From positions 1 to 32,499 of the forward strand of contig JADZFW010000059.1 in NCBI GenBank assembly GCA_020854235.1: a stretch of 32,499 nucleotides of DNA, read 5' to 3'. Positions 9,244-16,512 of this stretch are shown here, in pieces; the stretch's first letter is position 1; each line of letters opens with the position of its first letter. The DNA is from Flavobacteriaceae bacterium (GTDB lineage: Bacteria; Bacteroidota; Bacteroidia; Flavobacteriales; Flavobacteriaceae). Made by a program: the position numbers and the translations under genes. Under the pieces are notes generated by a model that searched no databases, had not been told where the DNA came from, and was given only the letters and a program-made list of their open reading frames with translations.

Positions 9244-9273
9244 AAAAAACCTGAAAGAAATTTCAGGTTTTTT
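9244..9273. terminator. Bidirectional terminator between the barrel gene and pfkA
   Basis: Perfect 13-bp inverted repeat (AAAAAACCTGAAA at 9244-9256, TTTCAGGTTTTTT at 9261-9273) with a GAAA tetraloop and T tracts in both directions. It separates the convergent plus-strand barrel gene and minus-strand pfkA. Confidence 0.92.
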
Positions 9274-9293
9274 TAGTTATATATGTGTTATGA

Positions 9294-10388
9294 TTAGTCT
9301 CCAAAACCGATACCGACACCTTTGGCTGTTTTGACCAAATCACAATTGGGGTCTACAAAGTTAGGAGAATCAATAGCTTCGTGGAAAGGAACCGAGATGA
9401 TATTAGGATGACGGTAGGCTACCATTTCACCAAATTTACCTTCCAATACCATTTCAAAAGCTTTGACACCAAATTGGGTTGCTAAAATTCTATCGTAAGC
9501 AATAGGCACACCACCACGTTGCAAGTGGCCTAGAACTGTTTCACGCATATCGGCTTCAAAGCCAATAGCTTTCAAATCATTGACCAATTTACGAGCGACA
9601 CCACCCAAACGAACATTTTCATAACCTACTTCATCACTTTTCTCTGCTAGAAGCGTACCACCTTTTGGAGCAGCGCCTTCTGCGATAACTACGATGGCAT
9701 GACCTTTTCCTTTGCTGTAGCGTGAGTATAATTTTTCGGCTACTTTCTCAATATCGTATGGAATTTCGGGAATTAAACAAACTTCGGCTCCACCGGCAAT
9801 AGCTGTGTTTAATGCAATCCAACCGGCATTTCTACCCATTACTTCGAGTACCAAGACACGGTTGTGGCTAGCAGCGGTAGTAACTAATTTATCAACGGAT
9901 TCGGTTGCTATTTGAACAGCGGTTTGAAATCCGAAGGTAAAATCAGTTGCGGATAAGTCATTGTCAATGGTTTTGGGTACCCCAATAATTTTGAGTCCTT
10001 TTTCGAAAAGTTGTTGGGATATTTTTTGAGAGCCATCTCCACCGATACTGATTACGGCATCCACTCCCAAATACTGTAACTTACGAATCATTTCATCTGA
10101 GCGGTCTACAGCGCCCCAGGTTCCGTCCTGATTTTTAAACGGCCAAGCAAATGGCCCGCCTTTATTGGTAGTTCCGATGATGGTTCCTCCGTCAACGTGT
10201 ATTCCGGCAACAGCTTTTTCGTCCAATACCATAATTTCGGTAGGTTCTCTCAAAATTCCGTCATAGGATTGAATACTTCCTATTACTTCCCAATCGCGTT
10301 CTTGGGCAGCTCTTTTTACTACAGCTCTGATAACAGCATTTAATCCGGGGCAATCTCCACCACCGGTAGCTACTAATACTCTCTTCAT
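9294..10388 (-). CDS. pfkA: 6-phosphofructokinase
   Basis: Cytoplasmic glycolytic enzyme phosphorylating fructose 6-phosphate. The 364-residue protein carries the family motifs in order: GGGDCPGLNAVIR near 9-21, GGDGS at 116-120, PKTIDND at 138-144 (catalytic Asp in TIDND), and MGRNAGWIA near 184-192. Two positions are informative for the phosphoryl donor. The GGDGS glycine is the ATP-type residue (Asp in PPi enzymes), whereas Lys139 in PKTIDND is where E. coli PfkA has Gly. This Gly/Lys combination is known from group III (mixed-substrate lineage) enzymes such as the Streptomyces ATP-PFK, so ATP use is favoured but not proven. It has its own promoter-like motif upstream and a shared terminator downstream. 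Confidence 0.94.
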   Translation of the reverse strand: MKRVLVATGGGDCPGLNAVIRAVVKRAAQERDWEVIGSIQSYDGILREPTEIMVLDEKAVAGIHVDGGTIIGTTNKGGPFAWPFKNQDGTWGAVDRSDEMIRKLQYLGVDAVISIGGDGSQKISQQLFEKGLKIIGVPKTIDNDLSATDFTFGFQTAVQIATESVDKLVTTAASHNRVLVLEVMGRNAGWIALNTAIAGGAEVCLIPEIPYDIEKVAEKLYSRYSKGKGHAIVVIAEGAAPKGGTLLAEKSDEVGYENVRLGGVARKLVNDLKAIGFEADMRETVLGHLQRGGVPIAYDRILATQFGVKAFEMVLEGKFGEMVAYRHPNIISVPFHEAIDSPNFVDPNCDLVKTAKGVGIGFGD

Positions 10389-10454
10389 GGATTACTATTT
10401 TATGATTTCAAATGATTTGTTTTATACTGATAAGTTGGCATCATTTTGCAGACG

Positions 10455-10462
10455 CAAAAGTA
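10455..10462 (-). promoter_or_regulatory. Putative -7 element upstream of pfkA
   Basis: On the minus strand this reads TACTTTTG, an exact match to TAnnTTTG. It lies about 66 nt before the pfkA ATG, a normal leader length. No convincing -33 TTTG is seen at the expected distance. Confidence 0.45.
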
Positions 10463-10496
10463 ATAAAAATAAAGCGCCATCGCCGATTCTACGTAT

Positions 10497-10538
10497 AAAA
10501 AAACCGGATTAAACACATAAATTTTAATCCGGTTTTTA
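10497..10538 (-). terminator. Terminator of the M16 peptidase operon
   Basis: Inverted repeat AAACCGGATTAAA / TTTAATCCGGTTT with extra A/T pairs at the base. It lies 17 nt after the stop of the lipoprotein M16 gene on the minus strand and runs into a T tract there. Confidence 0.88.
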
Positions 10539-10554
10539 CGAAATCGTTTGAATT

Positions 10555-12642
10555 TTACTTAAACGTGTCTTCAGTAAAAATTTTATTTATTTCAATGCTT
10601 TTCACGAGCATTTCCATATCAACTCCCATTCCATTGGTAATGACTTTATGAGATATTAAAATGCCGTTTATCTCTTTGTAATCAAAAAAGTCGGTGTAAG
10701 TAGTATAATCTTTACCATCTGGTGCTTGTGCCGTTTTCTCTTCTTTGACTAACAGACCATTTTTTACATCAAAATATTTTACGGATTTTTCTCCATTGGT
10801 ATCAATCAGCATTTTATAGGCATCACTACCATTAACACTGACGATTCCATCGAGTTTCAAAGTACTGCTATCCAATAAGAGAAGTTCATCAATGATCCCT
10901 TTTTTGTTTTTGTATTCTGTTACTCTTTCTTCCGGTAATGGCATTTTATTGCCCATTTGGACCATATACCCATTTACGCCATCAAAAGCCATTTTTCCGT
11001 AAGATTGACCCATTACTAAGGTTTCTACAAAAATCTTATTGGGTTTTTGCATTTTGTATATCTGAACAACCGGTGTACCTTGCATGGTAAACTCATAAGT
11101 TTGTTCAATAGTTTGAATGGCTTCAAGTTTGTCTTTTCCACCAACCGCTTTGAAATATTTATCCAACACTAGGGCAGGGGTAATATCATTGGAAACGGCT
11201 TCGGGCATTTTGGGTTTGCCCACACGATTGCCTTCTTTATCAAAATAATTGATTTTGTATCCCAATTTTTCTAAGGCAGGCAACACCTCTGAACCTTTGG
11301 AAGTAACGACTATACGGGTATTGTTTTTATTGAAATATTTTTGAGCAACACGCATTACATCATCTGCCGTTACGGCATTAATTTTGGCTAAAAAGGTTTC
11401 GTAATAATCTTCAGGCAGATTGTTTTTTTGAATATTTAAAGCATATCGCGCTACGGTTTCAGGTTTTTCAACTTCCATGACAAAATTACCTGAGTAACTG
11501 GCTTTAACGGTTTTCAATTCTTCTTCGGTTACCTTTTCAAGGTACATTCTATCCAATTCTTTCATGATTTCCACGACAGCAGAATCGGCTACTTGGTTGC
11601 GAACTTTGGCACCGGCCTTAAACATGGAAACGTATTTACTAGCCGGAACCGATGAACGAGCACCGTAAGTATAACCATGCGCCTCTCTAAGGTTCATGTT
11701 GAGATGCGAATTGAAATCGCCTCCAAATATTTGATTGGCAACCAAAACAGCATGATAATCCGGATCTCCCATTTCCAAATGAGTGGTACTAACCACATTT
11801 ACTTGGGTTTGAGAAGCTTCGGGCATATCGATAAAATTGATTTCAGTTTGGGCTACATTTTGAGTTTCAGGCAGCTTGTATTCGGGAAGTGTTCCTTTTT
11901 GCCAGCTACCTAAATGTTGTACAACCAATGCCTTTACTTCTTCAAATTTTACATCTCCCGTAACAATCAAATAAGCTTGGTTTGGTTTGAAATAGGTATT
12001 GTAAAATGCTTGGACATCAGCTAGCGTTATTTTTTCCAATTGACTCATTTTGGTGAATTCTCCAAATGGATGTTCAGCACCATATGCCAAAACATTCTCA
12101 ACTCTATTGGAAATATTTTCCACACTTTTCTCCCCAGATTTGATGTTGTCCATGAGTTTTGCTTTGGATTTGTCAAATTCTTCTTGTGTGAAATTGGGAT
12201 GTAATGCTCCATCGGCCATCAAACCAAAAACTTCAGGAAAAAATTTTGAAAGAGATCGCATACTAGCACTCTGACTACCATAATTGACACTAGCCCCTAA
12301 AAAGTCGATTCTTTCGTTGAATTGATCTTTGGAAACCGTAGTAGTTCCACTTCCGAGCATGTCGCTCAACAAACTGGAAACTCCTGCCTTTTCTCCTTCA
12401 AAAACGGGCGTATTATCAAGCGTGAGATTGACAGAAACTCTAGGTAATTTTTGATTTTCGACAACCAATACTTTTAAGCCGTTATCAAGGGTAAATGTTT
12501 GCGGTTTTCCCAATTGGACTTTTGGCGCAGGACCCGCTACTGGTTGTGCATTTCTGTCGAAGGTTTCAGTAGTGGTTTTGGTTCCGGTACAACTCATTAT
12601 AAAAATGGTAGTTAATAATAGATAGGTATATTTAAATTGCAT
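10555..12642 (-). CDS. M16 family lipoprotein lacking the zinc motif, with extra C-terminal domain
   Basis: A 695-residue lipoprotein (lipobox IMSC, Cys18). Residues about 45-470 are an M16 (insulinase/PqqL-like) double domain, but where active members have HxxEH this protein reads GVSSLLSDMLGSGT, so it cannot bind zinc that way. It is probably the non-catalytic partner of the M16 protein encoded immediately upstream. Residues about 490-695 form an additional beta-rich region (begins near YFKAVGGKDKLEAIQ), resembling the LolA/LolB-like lipoprotein fold often fused to such proteins in Bacteroidota. Its function there is unknown. The start is 5 nt after the stop of the partner gene, so the two are one operon. 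A terminator follows. The periplasmic substrate is unknown. Confidence 0.88.
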   Translation of the reverse strand: MQFKYTYLLLTTIFIMSCTGTKTTTETFDRNAQPVAGPAPKVQLGKPQTFTLDNGLKVLVVENQKLPRVSVNLTLDNTPVFEGEKAGVSSLLSDMLGSGTTTVSKDQFNERIDFLGASVNYGSQSASMRSLSKFFPEVFGLMADGALHPNFTQEEFDKSKAKLMDNIKSGEKSVENISNRVENVLAYGAEHPFGEFTKMSQLEKITLADVQAFYNTYFKPNQAYLIVTGDVKFEEVKALVVQHLGSWQKGTLPEYKLPETQNVAQTEINFIDMPEASQTQVNVVSTTHLEMGDPDYHAVLVANQIFGGDFNSHLNMNLREAHGYTYGARSSVPASKYVSMFKAGAKVRNQVADSAVVEIMKELDRMYLEKVTEEELKTVKASYSGNFVMEVEKPETVARYALNIQKNNLPEDYYETFLAKINAVTADDVMRVAQKYFNKNNTRIVVTSKGSEVLPALEKLGYKINYFDKEGNRVGKPKMPEAVSNDITPALVLDKYFKAVGGKDKLEAIQTIEQTYEFTMQGTPVVQIYKMQKPNKIFVETLVMGQSYGKMAFDGVNGYMVQMGNKMPLPEERVTEYKNKKGIIDELLLLDSSTLKLDGIVSVNGSDAYKMLIDTNGEKSVKYFDVKNGLLVKEEKTAQAPDGKDYTTYTDFFDYKEINGILISHKVITNGMGVDMEMLVKSIEINKIFTEDTFK

Positions 12643-12647
12643 GACGA

Positions 12648-13973
12648 TTAATTTGAAGCGGTTTTTTCAGTGGGTAAATAACTCAATTCCAATCTTTGAT
12701 TGGGATTCAAATACTTTTGTGCAACAGCTCTGATTTCTTCGGGCGTAATAGAGTTGTAAATTTCAATTTCCGTGTTGATGAGGTTGACGTCTCCATATAA
12801 CAGATAATAAGTAGCCAAAGAACCGGCAACACCTTGTACGGTTGCATTTGAATTGACAAATTGATTTTCAAATATATTCTTGAGTTTTTGCATTTCATTT
12901 TCGGAAAGCAACTCGGTTTGAAGTTTTACAATCTCGTCGTCAACTTCTTTCAGAATGGCATCCAAAGTAGTATTTCCCAGTGGCATACTATAAATGATGT
13001 ACATACCATGATCTTCCTGACTGAAATTCATCGCGCCTATTTGTAGCGCCATTTTTTTATCGTCTACAATACGTTTGTACAATCGAGAGCTCTTGCCATC
13101 GCTGAGCAAAGTTGAAATCATATCCAAGACACGTGACTCTCTGGTTTTCATAGATGGCGTTCTATAGGAAGCGACAATAGCTGGAATTTGTATGTTAGGA
13201 TCGTTGTAAACCGCTCTGCGGGTTTCGGTAATGGGTTTTTCATCATAGGTTTCTCTCACGATATCTGCGCCACGAGGAATACTTCCAAAATATTTTTGAA
13301 TCAAATCCTTGGCTTGAGCTTTATCAATATCACCGGCAACTACTAAAACAGCATTATTGGGAACGTAATATTTTTTATTAAAAGCAATGAATTCATCCAA
13401 AGTAGAAGCATCCAAATGTTCCATGGATCCAATGGTCGCCCAACGGTAAGGGTGTACATCAAACATGTTTTTTTTCACTTCTGCGATGAAATTTCCATAA
13501 GGTTGATTGTCTACGCGTTGACGTTTCTCCTCTTTAACTACTTCGTTTTGTGTGTCAACACCGATTTGATTGATGACCGGTTGTAACATTCGGTCCGATT
13601 CCATCCAAAGACCGAGCGCTAGATTATTGGAAGGAAAAACTTCATAATAATAGGTTCGGTCATCACTGGTATTGGCGTTGTTGTTTCCACCATTGGAAGA
13701 AACAATTTTAAACCATTCGCCACGACCGATATTGGCAGTACCTTCAAATAATAAATGTTCAAAAAAATGGGCAAAACCTGTACGATCAGGTCTTTCATCT
13801 TTGGCGCCCACGTGATACATTACCGAAGTAATCACTACGGGAGCGGTATGGTCTTGATGTAAAATTACGTGCAGACCATTTTCTAGGTCATACTCTTCAA
13901 ATTCAACTTTTTGTGCCATAGAATTTAAAAAAAACAGGAGAAAACCTGCTGTGGTTAATAATAGATTTCTCAT
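12648..13973 (-). CDS. M16 family zinc metallopeptidase (catalytic partner)
   Basis: A 441-residue exported peptidase with an N-terminal signal peptide ending near SMA-Q (about residue 20). The inverted zinc motif HxxEH is intact as HFFEH at 69-73. Glu149, in NEVVKEE, sits 76 residues after the second His, the spacing expected for the third zinc ligand in M16B peptidases. Glu72 is the catalytic base. The second, non-zinc half runs from about 230 to the end. M16B enzymes commonly act as pairs of one active and one inactive subunit, and here the inactive subunit is the next gene in the operon, 5 nt downstream. The start ATG gives a plausible signal peptide. Substrate unknown. Confidence 0.92.
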   Translation of the reverse strand: MRNLLLTTAGFLLFFLNSMAQKVEFEEYDLENGLHVILHQDHTAPVVITSVMYHVGAKDERPDRTGFAHFFEHLLFEGTANIGRGEWFKIVSSNGGNNNANTSDDRTYYYEVFPSNNLALGLWMESDRMLQPVINQIGVDTQNEVVKEEKRQRVDNQPYGNFIAEVKKNMFDVHPYRWATIGSMEHLDASTLDEFIAFNKKYYVPNNAVLVVAGDIDKAQAKDLIQKYFGSIPRGADIVRETYDEKPITETRRAVYNDPNIQIPAIVASYRTPSMKTRESRVLDMISTLLSDGKSSRLYKRIVDDKKMALQIGAMNFSQEDHGMYIIYSMPLGNTTLDAILKEVDDEIVKLQTELLSENEMQKLKNIFENQFVNSNATVQGVAGSLATYYLLYGDVNLINTEIEIYNSITPEEIRAVAQKYLNPNQRLELSYLPTEKTASN

Positions 13974-14292
13974 AGAGATAATGGGTTTGATTAGAACGTG
14001 TAAAGGTAAAGATTAATTTAGATAATGTTTTTAGTGTTGCATAAATTTAACTGAAGTAAAAACAGTGAAATCGGCAAGTATAAGTGTATGAAAATGAAAT
14101 AAAGTTACGTCAAAAGGTATAAAATAAATATAGGGTATGAACCTGAGTAGTGAAGATAAAATAGTCATGGACTATTTGTTGTTTTAAAGACTTGGAATCG
14201 TATTATGGGAAGAGCCTTATACAGTGACTTTTTTGGATTCATTTATATTGATAGATTGTATTGCTATTTGAGCACAAGATATTTTTGAATGT
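13974..14292. other. Intergenic stretch with a 19-bp palindrome
   Basis: No gene is recognisable in these roughly 320 bases. The clearest structure is a perfect inverted repeat with 8-bp arms (AAATAGTC at 14159-14166, GACTATTT at 14170-14177) around ATG. It could be a binding site or small hairpin. Short open frames here, such as a 45-codon minus-strand frame, look like chance. Confidence 0.45.
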
Positions 14293-14322
14293 AAAAAACC
14301 ACTCTTTTTGGAGTGGTTTTTT
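14293..14322 (-). terminator. Terminator downstream of the 228-aa lipoprotein gene
   Basis: Perfect 12-bp inverted repeat (AAAAAACCACTC at 14293-14304, GAGTGGTTTTTT at 14311-14322) with T tracts both ways. It lies about 75-105 nt beyond the stop of the minus-strand gene at 14398. One arm merges into the intergenic repeat that follows. Confidence 0.85.
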
Positions 14323-14360
14323 GGTTTATGTGTCGTCGGTGGCGTGAGACGCCGACGGAG
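14313..14360. repeat. Intergenic repeat, copy A
   Basis: Shares GTGGTTTTTTGGTTT, ATGTGT, GGTGGCGTGA and GACGCCGAC, in that order, with copy B at 15254-15320. GTCGGTGGCGT and GACGCCGAC can fold into a GC-rich hairpin with a small bulge. It starts about 38 nt downstream of the stop of the minus-strand lipoprotein gene at 14398, the same relative place as copy B. Confidence 0.75.
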
Positions 14361-14397
14361 TTGGTTAATGGAGCTGGTGGAAGTGGTTTTATCGTTT

Positions 14398-15084
14398 TTA
14401 CTCGACCTCAATGTCCCAGCGCCAGAACATTGGAGGTGCTAATGGAGTGGAGATTTTTTTGATTTTTTTTAATCTATAAGACCCACTTTTTTCCCAACCA
14501 TCAAATGAAACAATATTGATATAATCTGAATTTTGATCATTTAATATAAAGGTTGTGTAATAATAGGAAAAAAGGTGTAATTTTTGAAATGTTTTACCCA
14601 TATACTCATAATCATGGCCAAAAATAGTATCTTTATCTTCATTGAGGTAGAAAAAATCACTACCGTCTTTAAAGTCAATATTTAAAAATTGTTGTTGCAT
14701 ATAGATTTCATTTTTCTCTTCTTTTTTTCTTTCAACTTCTAGACACCAAGTGTATTTTTCAACAAAAGATGTATCGATATTTAAGTTTAGATTAAATTTT
14801 TTCAAGGATATCCTTTCCTTATTTTGTATAAAATAAATTAGAGAATCTTCATAATTATTATAATCATACGCTTTTTTATCTATTACCAATTTTTCAGATA
14901 ATTGTATGATTTGGTGATGTTCCTCTTTTAAATGAATCATATCATATACCGTCAATAGAGAATCTTTAAAGAAATAAATAGCCGAGGATGAATCGTTATA
15001 AAAATATCCATCAATATTTGCTTCATTTCTTTTACAAGAAACTATAAACAAAGCAATACAGATTACTTTAGAAGGAGGTCTCAT
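14398..15084 (-). CDS. Putative lipoprotein of unknown function (228 aa)
   Basis: Not recognised. The N-terminus has a short signal segment ending in IVSC (Cys17), so it is probably a lipoprotein. The rest is rich in Lys, Asp, Tyr and Phe, with no helix-rich or catalytic motif visible. The C-terminus ends in a Pro/Trp-rich stretch (LAPPMFWRWDIEVE). The gene is more AT-rich than the flanking housekeeping genes. A 41-aa ORF ends 11 nt upstream on the same strand. A terminator and intergenic repeat A lie downstream. The position within a run of three small lipoproteins resembles orphan immunity genes of polymorphic toxin arrays, but that is only a contextual inference. Confidence 0.7.
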   Translation of the reverse strand: MRPPSKVICIALFIVSCKRNEANIDGYFYNDSSSAIYFFKDSLLTVYDMIHLKEEHHQIIQLSEKLVIDKKAYDYNNYEDSLIYFIQNKERISLKKFNLNLNIDTSFVEKYTWCLEVERKKEEKNEIYMQQQFLNIDFKDGSDFFYLNEDKDTIFGHDYEYMGKTFQKLHLFSYYYTTFILNDQNSDYINIVSFDGWEKSGSYRLKKIKKISTPLAPPMFWRWDIEVE

Positions 15085-15095
15085 TATTAATGTAT

Positions 15096-15221
15096 TTAGT
15101 TATTATTATTTGCTCTTTGTCTCCAATATTTAACAAAAATATCCCTATAATTTTTTCTTGCACTTTGAGTATTGAACCCAATAAAATTCTCCGCTGATGC
15201 CTTAATCTTTTCGTGTGGCAT
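15096..15221 (-). CDS. Small ORF, 41 aa, upstream of the 228-aa lipoprotein
   Basis: A complete ATG-to-TAA frame with protein-like composition: begins MPHEKIKASAENFIGF, continues with a basic, aromatic segment (SARKNYRDIFVKYWRQRA) and ends in four Asn. An in-frame stop lies two codons before the ATG, so it is not the visible end of a longer ORF. Its stop is 11 nt before the lipoprotein ATG, consistent with translational coupling. It may be a genuine small gene or the surviving C-terminus of a toxin or other protein whose upstream part is lost. No family recognised. Confidence 0.45.
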   Translation of the reverse strand: MPHEKIKASAENFIGFNTQSARKNYRDIFVKYWRQRANNNN

Positions 15222-15253
15222 TTTGAATTAAATAAAATCCCCATCCGTTTCGT

Positions 15254-15320
15254 GTGGTTTTTTGGTTTTATGTGTTGGTGGCGTGACTTGTTTCGCCTTT
15301 GTCATAGACGCCGACAGAAC
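15254..15320. repeat. Intergenic repeat, copy B
   Basis: Same ordered blocks as copy A (GTGGTTTTTTGGTTT, ATGTGT, GGTGGCGTGA, GACGCCGAC), but with an insert of about 22 bases between GGCGTGA and GACGCC. The insert lengthens the potential hairpin (TGAC/GTCA inside GGCG/CGCC). It lies about 33 nt downstream of the stop of the minus-strand gene at 15353. Beside it, 15327-15354 forms another inverted repeat (AATACTTT / AAAGTATT) overlapping that gene's stop codon. Confidence 0.75.
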
Positions 15321-15352
15321 AAGGGTAATACTTTGTGCAGCTTCGTAAAGTA

Positions 15353-15742
15353 TTAATCACACTCAACATCAGTTAAATCTACAAGTTTTTTGGCTAATTT
15401 ATCATTTGAATAGGTACCATGTTTATCTCTAAAATAGTATGTGCCCAAAGCTGTTTTGGTTAAAGATAAAAGTTTATGATCAAGACCGTCAATATAAATA
15501 TTAACATGCCAAATGTCTCCTTGCTTATTTAACATAAATTTCTTTTCTACCTTGCAAATTTCTTTAAAAATAAAATCGAGATCTTCTCTGTTATTAATAA
15601 TAACAACTCCTTTTCCACATTTACTCCTTTCAGTTTCCAAAACCACTTGGCTAAAACTGTGTTTATAATCACATATCTTAGGCCTATCCAATCCACAACT
15701 AACTAAAAAAAAGAGGGTTAATAAATAAGTTAAAGGTTTCAT
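15353..15742 (-). CDS. Putative lipoprotein of unknown function (129 aa)
   Basis: Not recognised. An N-terminal hydrophobic segment (LTYLLTLFFLVSC) ends in a lipobox with Cys16. The mature part is about 113 residues, with three more cysteines (24, 42, 63) plus one close to the C-terminus, and strand-like stretches around GVVIINN and IWHVNIYIDG. The ATG overlaps, as ATGA, the stop of a short frame that continues in phase from the end of the 136-aa gene upstream (about 15739-15813; residues include LPFETSCAYYEIKQIK). This suggests the three lipoproteins are transcribed together. AT-rich. Intergenic repeat B follows the stop. Confidence 0.68.
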   Translation of the reverse strand: MKPLTYLLTLFFLVSCGLDRPKICDYKHSFSQVVLETERSKCGKGVVIINNREDLDFIFKEICKVEKKFMLNKQGDIWHVNIYIDGLDHKLLSLTKTALGTYYFRDKHGTYSNDKLAKKLVDLTDVECD

Positions 15743-15813
15743 ATGTTTATTTTTATTTGTTTTATTTCATAGTATGCGCAGCTGGTCTCAAAGGGTAATA
15801 TATCGACTTTTTT

Positions 15814-16224
15814 TTAATCATTAATAACAAAAACAAATCCTTTATCATCATATTCTTTTAATGTAATGTCTTTTTTAAGTTTTTTTCTAAGAGCAGACAA
15901 TAATTTATCAATTTTATCTTTCTTTGAATATTGACTTCCTTTTAATGTTATATGGTCAATTGAAACAAAATTCCAATATCTACTACATTCTTCCACTAAT
16001 GATGTATATGAATCGATGAACTTTTCTTCATTTTTAAAATCATGACCAATATTAACTAAAATAAAACTGTCTTTTTTGTTTTCATAATAATCTATTCTTA
16101 TCACTTTATTATTTTCGACTTCAATACTTACACTTGGAAAAACATCACTATTTTCCTTAATTTCACAACTTATCACCAATATCAATAAGATAAACATCAT
16201 TTGTTTTTTAATACTATTTTTCAT
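15814..16224 (-). CDS. Putative lipoprotein of unknown function (136 aa)
   Basis: Not recognised. A signal segment (MMFILLILVISC) ends in a lipobox at Cys20. The mature part is charged and Lys-rich: SIEVENNKVIRIDYYENKKDSF near 33-54, then an acidic/aromatic stretch, then KKDKIDKLLSALRKKLKKD near 101-119, which looks helical, and a final GFVFVIND. Its ATG overlaps (ATGA, 16221-16224) the stop codon of a 28-codon frame without its own start, probably the tail of a decayed upstream gene. Composition is strongly AT-rich compared with flanking housekeeping genes. It is the first of three same-strand lipoprotein genes. Confidence 0.68.
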   Translation of the reverse strand: MKNSIKKQMMFILLILVISCEIKENSDVFPSVSIEVENNKVIRIDYYENKKDSFILVNIGHDFKNEEKFIDSYTSLVEECSRYWNFVSIDHITLKGSQYSKKDKIDKLLSALRKKLKKDITLKEYDDKGFVFVIND

Positions 16225-16307
16225 TTTTGATTATTTTTTAGTCCTTCTAATACCCATATAAAAATTTGAAGTTCAGATGCATAATGATTTTCAATATACT
16301 CGTCTAA
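16221..16307 (-). pseudogene. Truncated ORF tail overlapping the 136-aa lipoprotein start
   Basis: Twenty-eight sense codons (LDEYIENHYASELQIF, then IWVLEGLKNNQK) run from an in-frame TAA to a TGA whose bases overlap the ATG of the next gene (ATGA). The residue pattern is protein-like, and four-base overlaps are typical of coupled operon genes, so this looks like the C-terminal remnant of a lost partner gene. There is no start codon, and the family is unknown. Confidence 0.4.
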
Positions 16308-16504
16308 TTATTATCACTTGCTTATCTTGTGCTGCCACCACACAACTCCTCTAACGTAGCATACTGTAAAGATAAACAATATTTACTAAAACTTTCAAAG
16401 CAGTTCAACTTTCAAATTAGCAAAACAGCTATTGAGCAAGTTACCGTACGATAAGGGTTAAACACATATAATATGCGTTTTTGATCAATTGTTAGGAAAT
16501 TAAT
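16308..16504. other. Possible decayed coding sequence, orientation unclear
   Basis: Both strands hold short protein-like frames. On the minus strand 16322-16411 reads KLNCFESFSKYCLSLQ then YATLEELCGGSTR before a stop. On the plus strand about 16308-16451 gives a 47-codon frame containing NVAYCKDKQYLLKLSKQF. Neither has a start codon in frame. One may be the remnant of a real gene; I cannot tell which. Confidence 0.3.
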
Positions 16505-16512
16505 GTTAACAA

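Noticed and set aside
14005..14141. 45-codon minus-strand ORF upstream of the M16 operon
   Set aside because: Its composition is dominated by Phe, Leu and Ile as expected from AT-rich sequence, and it has no supporting signals or neighbours.
14217..14411. Minus-strand 64-codon ORF
   Set aside because: It covers the terminator and intergenic repeat A and overlaps the end of the 228-aa lipoprotein gene. The Thr/Pro-rich reading is a translation of the repeat.
14313..15320. CRISPR array
   Set aside because: There are only two imperfect repeats of unequal length about 940 bp apart, with genes between them and no cas genes.
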